A stretch of 64,000 nucleotides of DNA from Coprococcus eutactus (GTDB lineage Bacteria; Bacillota; Clostridia; Lachnospirales; Lachnospiraceae), in assembly GCF_025149915.1 (NCBI RefSeq), contig NZ_CP102278.1, positions 1,348,001 to 1,412,000 on the forward strand. Reading direction: 5' to 3'. Below the pieces are notes generated by a model. The model worked only from the letters and a program-made list of their open reading frames with translations. It ran no database searches and was not told the DNA's origin. Shown one piece after another: positions 44,893 through 54,082 of this stretch. The translations under genes were made by a program, and so were the position numbers. Numbering within the stretch: the stretch's first letter is position 1; each line of letters starts with the position of its first letter.

Positions 44893-46530
44893 GTGGCTGG
44901 TTTCAGAGAAGATTTTTATGTCAGACTAGGACGGGATTACCATGAAAATACGGAGAATTCTTTCTTATATGGATATGTGAAAAGTAAAAGAGAGAGCAAT
45001 CTCAGAATTCGGATGAAGGAAGAATACTACTGTCTGGTGGACACGGCAGCAAGCAGGAAAAGATATGTCCGTTTTCTGGTAAAAGCGCTGCTTTCTGATA
45101 AAACCCTTTCTGATTCGTTTGATAGGATTCACAGTCTGCCAGAGCTGTTAGACAGTATTTCATTTTATGAAGAAAAAACGGATGGATCAGAGCGCCCAGG
45201 TGAGAGTGGTAAATCAGAATTGGAAACGGAATGGGAGACGGAGAGGTTAGAACTTGAAAATGAGCGTGAAGCGTTGAAGCATGCAGAGGGTGACTTGTGT
45301 GGTGACAGACTGAGACTGCTTGATAAGTATATGGATAATAGCAAGGTATCAGAATCGGACATCAGTGTAGATGCGGATATAGATATGCTTAGGCGCATCT
45401 CGTCAGAACTGCTTGATTCATTTGAATTCGATGGCGAGAAGAAGAATCCGTATGTGGAGCTTATGTCGTCTTACCTGGATTTCTATTATGGTATTATATC
45501 TAAAGCAGGATATGTCAGCAGACTTCTGGAATTCTGGGCGGGCAACAGCAAATATATCCCAGACAAGAAGTCACTGGCATATTTTACAGAATTTGGAAAG
45601 CAGACATTTGGAGATGATGTATTTGCAGGATGCGGGAGAGCTGCACTGAGACTTGCAAGATTAAGGCAGCTTGGAGAAGAGAACTATGAAAAATTCAACA
45701 TTGAAGCGGACCGGTTCTTTGAAGCGGAATTTCTTGATAAGCTCACGGAGAACCTGCAGAGAGACATATTAACCGTCGATGTGCATACACTGCTTTATGA
45801 TGCAGGCTTTTCAAATGTAGGCAGGCCCCGCAAGAAGGATAAAAGTATGGACATAATGGATGCGTATTTCAGATATGTGGGGGATAATCCATTTTCTGGC
45901 GGTACAGGCTATGTTGAAATCCCCGGCGGTTATACGACATGGGATGAATATTACAATGCGTGTGATAATGTCCGTGACAGACTGAATTCGGATAAGAGAG
46001 CTTCTGTTTACCAGAATGTCTTTATGCCGATGTGGATTGACAATGATACAGGCGGCGGAATATTTCTCATAGGCAAAAGGCAGTTTGCGGAGAATGCCGA
46101 TGTGAGACTTGCCAGCAACTGTGAGTTCGGCGTGGTATATTTCTACGGAACAGATGGCGGAAGTGCATTTGAATTTTCGGCGTTTCAGGAAGGCTCCTTT
46201 GATGAAAATGTGTTCCCTGGTATGTCAGAGGCGGTGAGCTGGTTTAGAAATTATGATTATAAGGCTGACTCTATGGAGGAGTACAGGCGGTATAATGGGG
46301 ATGCCCCGGCAGGCTGTCCGGAGGTTTTCCTTAAGTATTTCAAAGGCTATGACAATGTAAAAGCAGATGTGGCAGATATATCTGGCGAAGTGACAGGAAA
46401 CTCTGCATTATATGGAGATGTTGATGAGTCAGATATAAGAGCTACGCTTGAAGCGTTCGACAGGGAACAGGAGGAGAAAGAAAGAAAAAAACGGCTGAGA
46501 ATGATATTTCAAAGCCCCAAAATAAAATAG
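44893..46530 (+). CDS. Unknown 545-residue protein of the accessory cluster
   Basis: No family recognised. GTG 44893 follows GGGAGGAGG. The N-terminal 90 residues resemble a small helical domain, then an acidic coiled-coil-like stretch (ELETEWETERLELENEREAL, about 108-130). The C-terminal half is beta-rich: VEIPGGYTTWDEYYN, FMPMWIDNDTGGGIFLIGKR and SNCEFGVVYFYGTDG suggest a folded sandwich-type or enzyme-like domain with an unassigned core. A charged Arg/Lys/Glu tail closes it. It follows the paralogue gene with no gap and is ended by the hairpin at 46547-46583. Confidence 0.72.
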   Translation: MAGFREDFYVRLGRDYHENTENSFLYGYVKSKRESNLRIRMKEEYYCLVDTAASRKRYVRFLVKALLSDKTLSDSFDRIHSLPELLDSISFYEEKTDGSERPGESGKSELETEWETERLELENEREALKHAEGDLCGDRLRLLDKYMDNSKVSESDISVDADIDMLRRISSELLDSFEFDGEKKNPYVELMSSYLDFYYGIISKAGYVSRLLEFWAGNSKYIPDKKSLAYFTEFGKQTFGDDVFAGCGRAALRLARLRQLGEENYEKFNIEADRFFEAEFLDKLTENLQRDILTVDVHTLLYDAGFSNVGRPRKKDKSMDIMDAYFRYVGDNPFSGGTGYVEIPGGYTTWDEYYNACDNVRDRLNSDKRASVYQNVFMPMWIDNDTGGGIFLIGKRQFAENADVRLASNCEFGVVYFYGTDGGSAFEFSAFQEGSFDENVFPGMSEAVSWFRNYDYKADSMEEYRRYNGDAPAGCPEVFLKYFKGYDNVKADVADISGEVTGNSALYGDVDESDIRATLEAFDREQEEKERKKRLRMIFQSPKIK

Positions 46531-46546
46531 CTGCATTGGTTTATAG

Positions 46547-46583
46547 GCCATCAATCTGTATTGGCACAGATTGGTGGCTTTTC
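46547..46583 (+). terminator. Terminator after the 44893 gene
   Basis: GCCATCAATCTGT (46547-46559) pairs with ACAGATTGGTGGC (46566-46578), one G-U pair, followed by TTTTCTT. It ends the first transcription unit of the cluster just before the second palindromic promoter. Confidence 0.8.
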
Positions 46584-46584
46584 T

Positions 46585-46624
46585 TCGTAAATTTTACGAG
46601 CTTAAATATTGCTGTAGTTATACT
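46585..46624 (+). promoter_or_regulatory. Second palindrome-controlled promoter, before the ClpX-like gene
   Basis: TCGTAAATTTTACGA (46585-46599) differs from the palindrome at 39828 at one position (the ninth, A/T). TATACT lies at 46619-46624, 19 bases after the palindrome, against 18 at the first site, so the right arm again covers the -35 position. The shared site suggests one regulator for both transcription units. Confidence 0.6.
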
Positions 46625-46704
46625 GTGTTTATCAAATAAAGAATATCCCATGTGGCACAGACAGTGAGCTGTTTCATGGGGCAAGACGAAAGGAGAAAAT
46701 GCAT

Positions 46705-48069
46705 ATGAAGATCGACAATATGAGAGAACTTTACGAGGAATTACTTAGAGCAACATCAAATGGATACAGAAACAGAAGCATTGCAAATCCGGCAGTAGAT
46801 TTCACAAAGAAAGCAAAGGCTGGGGATTTTGATGAGATGTCCGACGAAGAGTATTACCAGGCGCTTGATAAAGTAAATGAATTAAATGATGTATGGCAGC
46901 ATCTGCCAAGCGGTCAGATTGGTGAACTGCTTTTTACTGCACTTGAGAATCTTACACTTAGAGACAGTGACGTGGAGGACATGGCAGCGACATTGCTTTG
47001 TGCTTATGAGCGTTCAAGTAAAGATCATATCCCTTGTGATGCAAAAGCGGCGGATAGAAATGCAAGAACTGCCGGATATGCTGCTTCCAAGGAGATAGAC
47101 AGAGATAATCCATCCAAAACAAAGACACAGTCTGATAAAAGAAGCACTGATGCAAAAGGAATATTGAGCTCGCCGGCGAAGATATATGAATATCTTGACC
47201 GCAGAGTATATGGCCAGAAGGAGGCAAAGCGCGCCGCTGCCATGCTCCTCTGGAACCATGTGAATGGCAGGAGGCAGAATGTACTCTTTGCAGGCCCTAC
47301 CGGCTGTGGCAAGACAGAGATATTCAGGCAGCTCGCAAAGCTATATCCGAACATAGTGATCCACAATGCCACCTCTCTGACGGGCACGGGCTGGAAGGGC
47401 AATACAAAGGTCAGAAATCTGTTCGATGGGGTGCCTCAGGATAAAATGGGCCACCTTATCATTGTCCTTGATGAGGCTGACAAGATGTTCGAGGATGCGG
47501 ACGACAGGCATTACAGTTACATAGTCCAGAATGAACTGCTGAAGGTCCTGGAGGGGGACATGGTTCATTTTGATGGCAATCCGTCGAACAGTGAACCAGC
47601 TCTTGATATAGATACATCAAATGTAAGTTTTGTGTTCCTGGGTTCCTTCGATTCCATGGTCAGAGCGAAGGAGGTGGCTGTGAATAAGAGCAGGGCTATA
47701 GGTTTTGGTGCAGTATCGTCTGACGAGTCATTTGACGGATACAGGAGTACATTCACTCAGGAAGATCTTGTACAGTATGCAAATGTGAGATGTGAAATAG
47801 CGGGGCGCATAGGGAATATAGTTCAGCTCAGGGAGATGACTGAGGATGACTTCTACGCCATATTAAATGACAAAAGAATAAGTCCTGTCAGAAAGCTTTC
47901 TGATTACTATGGCGTTAAGCTTAAGATGTCAGAGACAGCAAAACATAAGCTGGCAAAGGAAGCTGCGGAGAATGGGATGGGAGTTCGATTTATTCATTCA
48001 CAGATACAGAGAAGACTTGATTATGAGCTTTTCGAGAATTGTGACAGAAAGGAATATGTCATAGCCTGA
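46705..48069 (+). CDS. ClpX-like AAA+ ATPase with IGF motif, no zinc domain
   Basis: A 454-residue AAA+ protein. The ATPase core (about 160-450) follows ClpX in order: YGQKEAKRAAAML, Walker A GPTGCGKT (197-204), Walker B LIIVLDEADKM (Asp256/Glu257), SFVFLGSF, then AIGFGAV with Ile332-Gly333-Phe334 at the place of the ClpX loop that docks ClpP, EDLVQYANVRCEIAGRI, and the C-terminal GVRFIHSQIQRRLDYELF in place of the GAR motif. The ClpX zinc-binding N-domain is missing; a helical 155-residue N-terminus of unknown type takes its place, probably for substrate or partner choice. ATG 46705 is nine bases after AGGAG; ATG 46699 is possible. Use of host ClpP is inferred. Confidence 0.85.
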   Translation: MKIDNMRELYEELLRATSNGYRNRSIANPAVDFTKKAKAGDFDEMSDEEYYQALDKVNELNDVWQHLPSGQIGELLFTALENLTLRDSDVEDMAATLLCAYERSSKDHIPCDAKAADRNARTAGYAASKEIDRDNPSKTKTQSDKRSTDAKGILSSPAKIYEYLDRRVYGQKEAKRAAAMLLWNHVNGRRQNVLFAGPTGCGKTEIFRQLAKLYPNIVIHNATSLTGTGWKGNTKVRNLFDGVPQDKMGHLIIVLDEADKMFEDADDRHYSYIVQNELLKVLEGDMVHFDGNPSNSEPALDIDTSNVSFVFLGSFDSMVRAKEVAVNKSRAIGFGAVSSDESFDGYRSTFTQEDLVQYANVRCEIAGRIGNIVQLREMTEDDFYAILNDKRISPVRKLSDYYGVKLKMSETAKHKLAKEAAENGMGVRFIHSQIQRRLDYELFENCDRKEYVIA

Positions 48070-48167
48070 CCATTGAGTCATAAATAAAAGTATATGGTAG
48101 CACCAAAAGACTCCGAGTAAATTGTTGCGATAGTCGGAAAAATCATAAATAAATAAAATATAAAAAA

Positions 48168-48209
48168 AACCTGAAGCAGTAAGATATTGACTGCTTCAGG
48201 TTCTTTTTT
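48168..48209. terminator. Bidirectional terminator between the ClpX-like gene and the activase gene
   Basis: AACCTGAAGCAGT (48168-48180) pairs perfectly with ACTGCTTCAGGTT (48190-48202), with A-tract upstream and TTTTTT downstream. It serves the two convergent genes. Confidence 0.92.
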
Positions 48210-48239
48210 AATGTGTTTAAATTGTTATATATAGATATT

Positions 48240-51200
48240 TTATTTCTTCATATTCTTATTTGCCGCTGCAAGCATGAGCTTGATTCTGTTTACCTGATTG
48301 ACCTCAGATGCACCAGGATCATAGTCGACAGCCACGATGTTTGCCTCAGGATATGCCTCACGCAGATGCTTGATAACACCCTTGCCCACGATGTGGTTTG
48401 GAAGACATGCAAATGGCTGTGCGCACACGATGTTCGGAGCACCGCTCTTTATGAGCTCTATCATCTCACCTGTAAGGAACCATCCCTCACCGTTCTGGTT
48501 TCCTATGGATACGATTGGTCTTGCATAGGCAGCAAGCTTTTCGATATGGGCAGGAGCCTCGAATCGCTTACTCTTTTCAAGAGCATCCCTTGCAGGTTTT
48601 CTGAAGGATTCCAGAACCTTTATAACAGTGTTGCTGACTATGGCTCCCTTCTTGGTCTTGCCAAGGAACTCATAGTTGTAATTGTTGTTGTAGAAGCAGT
48701 ACATGAAGAAGTCCAGGAGATCTGGCATAACAGCCTCTGCTCCCTCTGCTTCCAGCAGGTCAACTAAGTGGTTGTTGGCTGATGGCAGGAACTTTACAAG
48801 TATCTCTCCAACAATTCCGACTCTAGGCTTCTTGATATCAAGGAGTGGAAGAGTATCGAAGTCGTGGACGATTCCCTGTATATTCTTCTTGAATACTGCG
48901 TTGCTTCCGGTCTTTGTAAGGCTCTCCAGACAAACCTTCTTCCATTTCTCATGGAGTGCATTTGCCGAACCCTTTTCCTTCTCGTAAGGTCTTGTCCTGT
49001 ACAGACATCTCATGAATACATCACCGTATATCAGAGCCTGCATTGCACGCTTTACGACCTTGTAGCTTATCTTGAAACCTGAGTTCTTCTCAAAGCCCTG
49101 GGCTGACAGTGCTATTACAGGTATCTGACCGTAGCCTGCCTTGGAGAGGGCACGTCTGATAAATCCTACATAGTTTGTTGCACGGCATCCGCCTCCTGTC
49201 TGGCTCATGATGACAGCCAGCTTGTTCACATCGTACTTTCCTGAAGTGATGGCGCTCATCATCTGTCCGACAACGATCAGAGATGGATAACATGCGTCGT
49301 TGTTTACATATTTCAGACCAACATCTATCGTCTCCTTGGTTGCATCCGGCAGGATCTCAATGTTGATTCCCATGCACTTGAATGCAGGTGCAAGAAGATC
49401 GAAATGGATAGGAGACATCTGAGGTGCAAGAACTGTATAGTCCTTCTTCATCTCCTTGGTAAATTCTATTCTGTTGATGGCACTGCTTGACGGACATGTC
49501 TTGTAGTGCTGTTCATGTCTTGAGTTGACCGCGCTTATGAGGGATCTGATTCTGATCCTTGCTGCACCCAAGTTGCTGACCTCATCGATCTTGAGGACAG
49601 TGTATATCTTGCCTGACTTGGTAAGTATATCGTTGACACAGTCAGTTGTTACAGCGTCCAGACCACAGCCGAATGAGTTGAGCTGTATGAGCTCCAAATT
49701 GTCACAGGTTTTTACATAGTTAGCTGCCTTGTATAATCTTGAGTGGTACATCCACTGGTCGGAGACGATAAGAGGTCTCTCAACCTTTCCAAGGTGTGCG
49801 ACTGAATCCTCGGTAAAGACAGCGATCTTGTATGAGTTGATGAGTTCTGGTAGACCGTGGTTGATCTCAGGATCAAGGTGGTATGGACGACCTGCCAGAA
49901 CGATACCGAGCATGTCATGTTCATCAATGTATCTGAGGGTTTCTTCACCTTTTGCACGTACATCTTCCTTGACCTTCTCTGCCTCTGCGTACGCAGCATG
50001 TATGGCACTTCCAATCTCGTCCATTGTCACATCATAGTACTTGGACATCTCACGATACATTCGCTTTACGAGAGCTTCCTCATTGTCCAGTGCCACAAAA
50101 GGTCTGATGAATGTTATGTCATCAGCCTTGAGTTCCTCCATGTTGTTCTTAATGTTCTCTGCATAAGAAGCAACGATAGGGCAGTTGTAGTGATTGTTTG
50201 CCTCAGGAGTCTCGTTCATCTCATACGGTACACATGGGTAGAAGATGGATTTGATTCCGTTCTTCAGCAGCCACATGACATGCCCATGTGAGATCTTGGC
50301 AGGGTAACACTCTGACTCACTAGGTATGGACTCGATACCAAGGCTGTATATATCTCTTGATGACTTAGGAGAGAGTACAACTGAGAATCCAAGCTTTGTG
50401 AGGAATGTGTGCCAGAAAGGATAGTTTTCGTACATGTTGAGTACACGTGGAACACCTATCACACCGCGCTTTGCCTCCTCAGGCTTAAGTGATTCATAGC
50501 CAAATATTCTTCCAAGCTTATATTCAAAGAGGTTAGGGATGTTGTCTGCGTTCTTCTTCAGACCTACACCCTTCTCACATCTGTTTCCGGTGATGAACCT
50601 CTTGCCGTTTGAGAATTTGTTTATGGTGAGGAGACAGTTGTTCGTACATCCTTTACATCTTGTCATGGAGCTCTCGTATGTGAGCTTTCTTATCTCCTCG
50701 ATAGGGAGCATGGTCGTGACAAATCCCTCTTTGTATTTGTTTCTTGCTATGAGGGCAGCACCAAAAGCACCCATGATACCTGAGATGTCAGGTCTTATCG
50801 CTGTTCTTCCTGATATGACTTCAAAACTCTTTAAAACCGCATCGTTGTAGAAGGTACCACCCTGTACCACGATGTTTTTTCCGAGATCCTTTGGATCCGT
50901 GAGCTTTATAACCTTGAGCAGGGCATTTTTGATGACGGAGTAGGCGAGTCCGGCGGATATATCAGCCACGGATGCGCCCTCCTTCTGGGCCTGCTTAACC
51001 TTTGAGTTCATGAAGACTGTACATCTTGAACCGAGATCTATAGGTGTTCTCGCTGTTATGGCGATGTGCGCGAAATCTGCGATATCGTAGTTCAGTGACT
51101 TTGCAAATGTCTCTATGAATGATCCACATCCAGATGAGCATGCCTCGTTCAGCATAACGTTATCTACTACGCCGTTCTTGATCTTGATACACTTCATATC

Positions 51201-52460
51201 CTGACCGCCGATATCAAGTATACAATCTACCTCAGGGTCAAAGAATGCAGCGGCTGTATAGTGGGCTATGGTCTCAACCTCACCGAAATCTAGTGAGAGA
51301 GCCTGCTTGATAAGAGCCTCACCGTAGCCTGTGGAGCATGATCCTGCGATCACTGCACCTTCAGGAAGCTTACTGTATATATCCTTTATAGCTCTGATAG
51401 TAGTGTTCAGCGGACTTCCGTTGTTGCTGCTGTAGAAGTCGTAGAGAAGTTCGCCGTCAGCTCCGACGAGGGCAACCTTGGTTGTGGTTGAACCTGCGTC
51501 GACACCGATGAAACAGTTTCCTTTATATGTAGCGAGATCACCGCGCTTTACAGCGTATTTGTTGTGTTCTGCCTTGAATTTTTCGTAATCCTCATCACTC
51601 TCAAAAAGAGGTGCAAGTCTCTCCACACCAGAGGAGAGATTGAGTTCCTGGGAGAGAGCGTGGATGAGCTCTGAGAGCGTCATGGACACCTCAGGTTTGG
51701 AGTTCATGGCAGCACCTACTGCGGCGAACAGATGTGAGTGTCCTGGATCTATGATGGCGTCACCTGTAAGATTGAGTGTTCGGATAAATGCATTCTTCAG
51801 TTCCGGAAGGAAATGGAGAGGACCACCAAGAAATGCAACATTTCCCTTGATTGGTTTACCACATGCAAGACCTGATATAGTCTGATTGACAACGGCCTGG
51901 AATATGGATGCGGCCAGGTTTGGCTTTGTAGCTCCTTCGTTGATGAGTGGCTGTATATCTGTCTTGGCAAATACACCACATCTTGCAGCGATAGGATAGA
52001 TGGTATCATAGTCCTTTGCATAGTCGTTAAGACCTGATGCGTCAGTCTGAAGAAGAGTAGCCATCTGGTCGATAAAAGAACCGGTACCTCCGGCACATAC
52101 GCCGTTCATACGCTGTTCGATTCCGTTTGTAAAATATATGATCTTGGCATCCTCACCGCCGAGCTCTATTGCCACGTCGGTCTGTGGTGCATAGTCCTGC
52201 AGTGCCTCTGATACACAGACTACCTCCTGGGTAAATGGCACACCGATGAGCTGGGCGAGTGCCAGTCCACCAGAACCGGTGATACATGGATTGACCTCGT
52301 TCTCGCCGAGGGCATCCTTTGCTTCTTGTACAAGATCCTTAAGTGTTTCTTTGATATTTGCAAAATGTCTTTTGTAATCGGAGAAAAGTATCTTGTTGTC
52401 CTTATCGAGGACAGCAACCTTAACTGTTGTTGATCCAATATCAATTCCTAATGTGTACAT
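48240..52460 (-). CDS. 2-hydroxyacyl-CoA dehydratase activase / dehydratase-like fusion
   Basis: A 1406-residue protein of the CoA-substrate-specific enzyme activase family. Two BadF/BcrA-type ASKHA ATPase domains (about 1-255 and 314-565), each with its own phosphate loop ([20 protein letters not shown]) and cluster cysteine motif ([22 protein letters not shown]); then a Cys-rich linker ([18 protein letters not shown]), a DUF2229 domain (about 655-880) and a C-terminal HgdB-like dehydratase-subunit domain (about 1020-1400). Related activators use ATP to inject an electron into dehydratases through a 4Fe-4S cluster at the dimer interface; in this fusion the substrate is unknown. ATG 52460 follows GGAAGGG. 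Such giant fusions are common in Clostridia. Confidence 0.93.
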   Translation of the reverse strand: MYTLGIDIGSTTVKVAVLDKDNKILFSDYKRHFANIKETLKDLVQEAKDALGENEVNPCITGSGGLALAQLIGVPFTQEVVCVSEALQDYAPQTDVAIELGGEDAKIIYFTNGIEQRMNGVCAGGTGSFIDQMATLLQTDASGLNDYAKDYDTIYPIAARCGVFAKTDIQPLINEGATKPNLAASIFQAVVNQTISGLACGKPIKGNVAFLGGPLHFLPELKNAFIRTLNLTGDAIIDPGHSHLFAAVGAAMNSKPEVSMTLSELIHALSQELNLSSGVERLAPLFESDEDYEKFKAEHNKYAVKRGDLATYKGNCFIGVDAGSTTTKVALVGADGELLYDFYSSNNGSPLNTTIRAIKDIYSKLPEGAVIAGSCSTGYGEALIKQALSLDFGEVETIAHYTAAAFFDPEVDCILDIGGQDMKCIKIKNGVVDNVMLNEACSSGCGSFIETFAKSLNYDIADFAHIAITARTPIDLGSRCTVFMNSKVKQAQKEGASVADISAGLAYSVIKNALLKVIKLTDPKDLGKNIVVQGGTFYNDAVLKSFEVISGRTAIRPDISGIMGAFGAALIARNKYKEGFVTTMLPIEEIRKLTYESSMTRCKGCTNNCLLTINKFSNGKRFITGNRCEKGVGLKKNADNIPNLFEYKLGRIFGYESLKPEEAKRGVIGVPRVLNMYENYPFWHTFLTKLGFSVVLSPKSSRDIYSLGIESIPSESECYPAKISHGHVMWLLKNGIKSIFYPCVPYEMNETPEANNHYNCPIVASYAENIKNNMEELKADDITFIRPFVALDNEEALVKRMYREMSKYYDVTMDEIGSAIHAAYAEAEKVKEDVRAKGEETLRYIDEHDMLGIVLAGRPYHLDPEINHGLPELINSYKIAVFTEDSVAHLGKVERPLIVSDQWMYHSRLYKAANYVKTCDNLELIQLNSFGCGLDAVTTDCVNDILTKSGKIYTVLKIDEVSNLGAARIRIRSLISAVNSRHEQHYKTCPSSSAINRIEFTKEMKKDYTVLAPQMSPIHFDLLAPAFKCMGINIEILPDATKETIDVGLKYVNNDACYPSLIVVGQMMSAITSGKYDVNKLAVIMSQTGGGCRATNYVGFIRRALSKAGYGQIPVIALSAQGFEKNSGFKISYKVVKRAMQALIYGDVFMRCLYRTRPYEKEKGSANALHEKWKKVCLESLTKTGSNAVFKKNIQGIVHDFDTLPLLDIKKPRVGIVGEILVKFLPSANNHLVDLLEAEGAEAVMPDLLDFFMYCFYNNNYNYEFLGKTKKGAIVSNTVIKVLESFRKPARDALEKSKRFEAPAHIEKLAAYARPIVSIGNQNGEGWFLTGEMIELIKSGAPNIVCAQPFACLPNHIVGKGVIKHLREAYPEANIVAVDYDPGASEVNQVNRIKLMLAAANKNMKK

Positions 52461-52533
52461 AAAACAACCCTTCCAATTTCTTTTGTGTGTTGAATGTGTT
52501 TGATTTCGACATTTCTGCCGATAAAGCTACTTT

Positions 52534-52562
52534 ATTATAGTGTAGCGTTTGAAAAAATACAA
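52534..52562 (-). promoter_or_regulatory. Promoter of the activase gene
   Basis: Minus strand: TTGTAT (52562-52557), a 17-base spacer and TATAAT (52539-52534), about 75 bases before the start codon. Confidence 0.65.
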
Positions 52563-52672
52563 TGACTTTATAAAAACTTAACCATTCAGAAAAAGTGTAA
52601 AATTTTGACTCTTTTGGAGTAACAAAGGGGACGAAACAGAATATATTATAAAAAAGCTTTCAGGGGTAAAGT

Positions 52673-53008
52673 ATGAATTTTGATACATGTAATGGCGTCA
52701 TCCATGTGGTAAAGAAGGGCGACACACTGTATAAGCTGTCAAAGATATATAAGGTAAAGCTGAGTGAAATCATCTCCGCAAATCCATATATCAATGTATA
52801 CAATATGCAGCCCGGGGACGAGGTGTGCATTCCGGTTATTGAGGAGGAAGACTTCCTTATATATTCAGTCAAAGAGGGAGACACATTTGAGGATGTATTG
52901 AAGAATACGGGAGTTTCGCCAAATGACCTGTTCAAGTTCAATCCTGATCTGTATAAGACTATGCTCGCAGAATCGATGGAGATAAGATATATAGACCTTC
53001 AGAAATAA
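52673..53008 (+). CDS. Small double-LysM protein without signal peptide
   Basis: A 111-residue protein with two LysM modules: HVVKKGDTLYKLSKIYKVKL with ANPYINVYNMQPGDEVCIPV (about 10-54), and YSVKEGDTFEDVLKNTGVSP with NPDLYKT (about 64-105). LysM domains usually bind peptidoglycan, but no signal peptide is seen, so it is probably cytoplasmic or spore-coat related as in SafA-type proteins. ATG 52673 is preceded by GGGGTAAAGT. The weakly conserved second module may not bind sugar. Confidence 0.85.
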   Translation: MNFDTCNGVIHVVKKGDTLYKLSKIYKVKLSEIISANPYINVYNMQPGDEVCIPVIEEEDFLIYSVKEGDTFEDVLKNTGVSPNDLFKFNPDLYKTMLAESMEIRYIDLQK

Positions 53009-53188
53009 TTCTGTCCGTCGGAGTGCACTCGATGATGTTTTTTAGCGGAGCAGAGCATGTCCGGCGGTATTTGTATCTGATATAACACAGGCCAGGTTAG
53101 AAAAACTTAATTATTATACGGTTGTAAACTCATTTTTTATATTATATAATTCTAAAGGTGTAGTTTGAATTACGATTGGAGATATTAT

Positions 53189-54055
53189 ATGAACCTTATT
53201 AGTAATATGGAGAGAAAGTTTGGCAGGTATGCCATAAGAAACCTTACGTTGTACCTTATCATAGGATATGGTATAGGATATCTGCTCCTAGTTTTCTGTC
53301 CGAATGTTTTATTTATGCTCACTCTCGATCCGAGAGCGGTTATGCATGGACAGGTGTGGAGACTTGTCACATGGATCATAACCCCACCAAGTATGGATTT
53401 CAGCATACTTACATTTGTCATGCTGTTTTTCTACTATAGTCTTGGAACTCTGCTGGAGAGGACGATAGGACCGTTCCTGTATAATCTTTACATGTTCAGT
53501 TCTATGATATTTACAATGCTTGGATTGATGATAGCACATATATTGTGTTATTACGTTTTCCATTACAGTTACACGTCAAATAGAATATATCTGGCATCTT
53601 CGGGAACCATTGTGTCATATGCATCGACCTATTATATATTGTTGTCGATATTCCTCGCTATAGCACTCTGTTATCCCGATATGAGCGTGCTTTACGCGAT
53701 GATCATTCCGATCAAGATGAAATACTTGTCGATAGTATATATACTGATGACGCTGTATTATTTCATCCAGGAGACATTCATGGGACGTGTGAACATTGCA
53801 ATGTCTCTTGTAAGCTTCGTGATCTTTTACCTGAGCACGAAGAACTTCAGAAGATTTGCCCCTAAGCAGATGAAGAGACGGCGAAATTACAACAGACAGG
53901 TACGAAACGCAAAAAGAGAGAATATAGGACACAGGTGTGTAGTGTGCGGAAGAACGGATAAGGAATATCCGGATCTTCAGTTTAGATACTGTTCAAAGTG
54001 TACCGGCAACAAGGAATACTGTCAGGATCATCTGTTCACACATACACACAACTAA
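53189..54055 (+). CDS. Rhomboid-like membrane protein with C-terminal zinc ribbon
   Basis: A 288-residue membrane protein. Six or so hydrophobic segments occur between about residues 20 and 215. GQVWRLVTWIITP and YYSLGTLLERTIGPFLYNLY match the rhomboid-like fold (DUF1751 and relatives), and LASSGTIVSYAS resembles the GXSG serine loop; the partner histidine is not obvious, so protease activity is doubtful. A basic stretch (KQMKRRRNYNRQVRNAKRE) leads to a zinc-ribbon-like end, CVVCGRTDKEY...YCSKC plus CQDH. ATG 53189 has GGAGATATT upstream; an open TTG frame at 53165 is less likely. Confidence 0.72.
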   Translation: MNLISNMERKFGRYAIRNLTLYLIIGYGIGYLLLVFCPNVLFMLTLDPRAVMHGQVWRLVTWIITPPSMDFSILTFVMLFFYYSLGTLLERTIGPFLYNLYMFSSMIFTMLGLMIAHILCYYVFHYSYTSNRIYLASSGTIVSYASTYYILLSIFLAIALCYPDMSVLYAMIIPIKMKYLSIVYILMTLYYFIQETFMGRVNIAMSLVSFVIFYLSTKNFRRFAPKQMKRRRNYNRQVRNAKRENIGHRCVVCGRTDKEYPDLQFRYCSKCTGNKEYCQDHLFTHTHN

Positions 54056-54082
54056 AATATAAAAAATCAGAGGGATTAAAAG

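Noticed and set aside
17055..48069. One single system joining the DUF4132 unit and the ClpX-like cluster
   Set aside because: About 17 kb of housekeeping genes separate them and the DUF4132 promoter region shows no copy of the palindrome.
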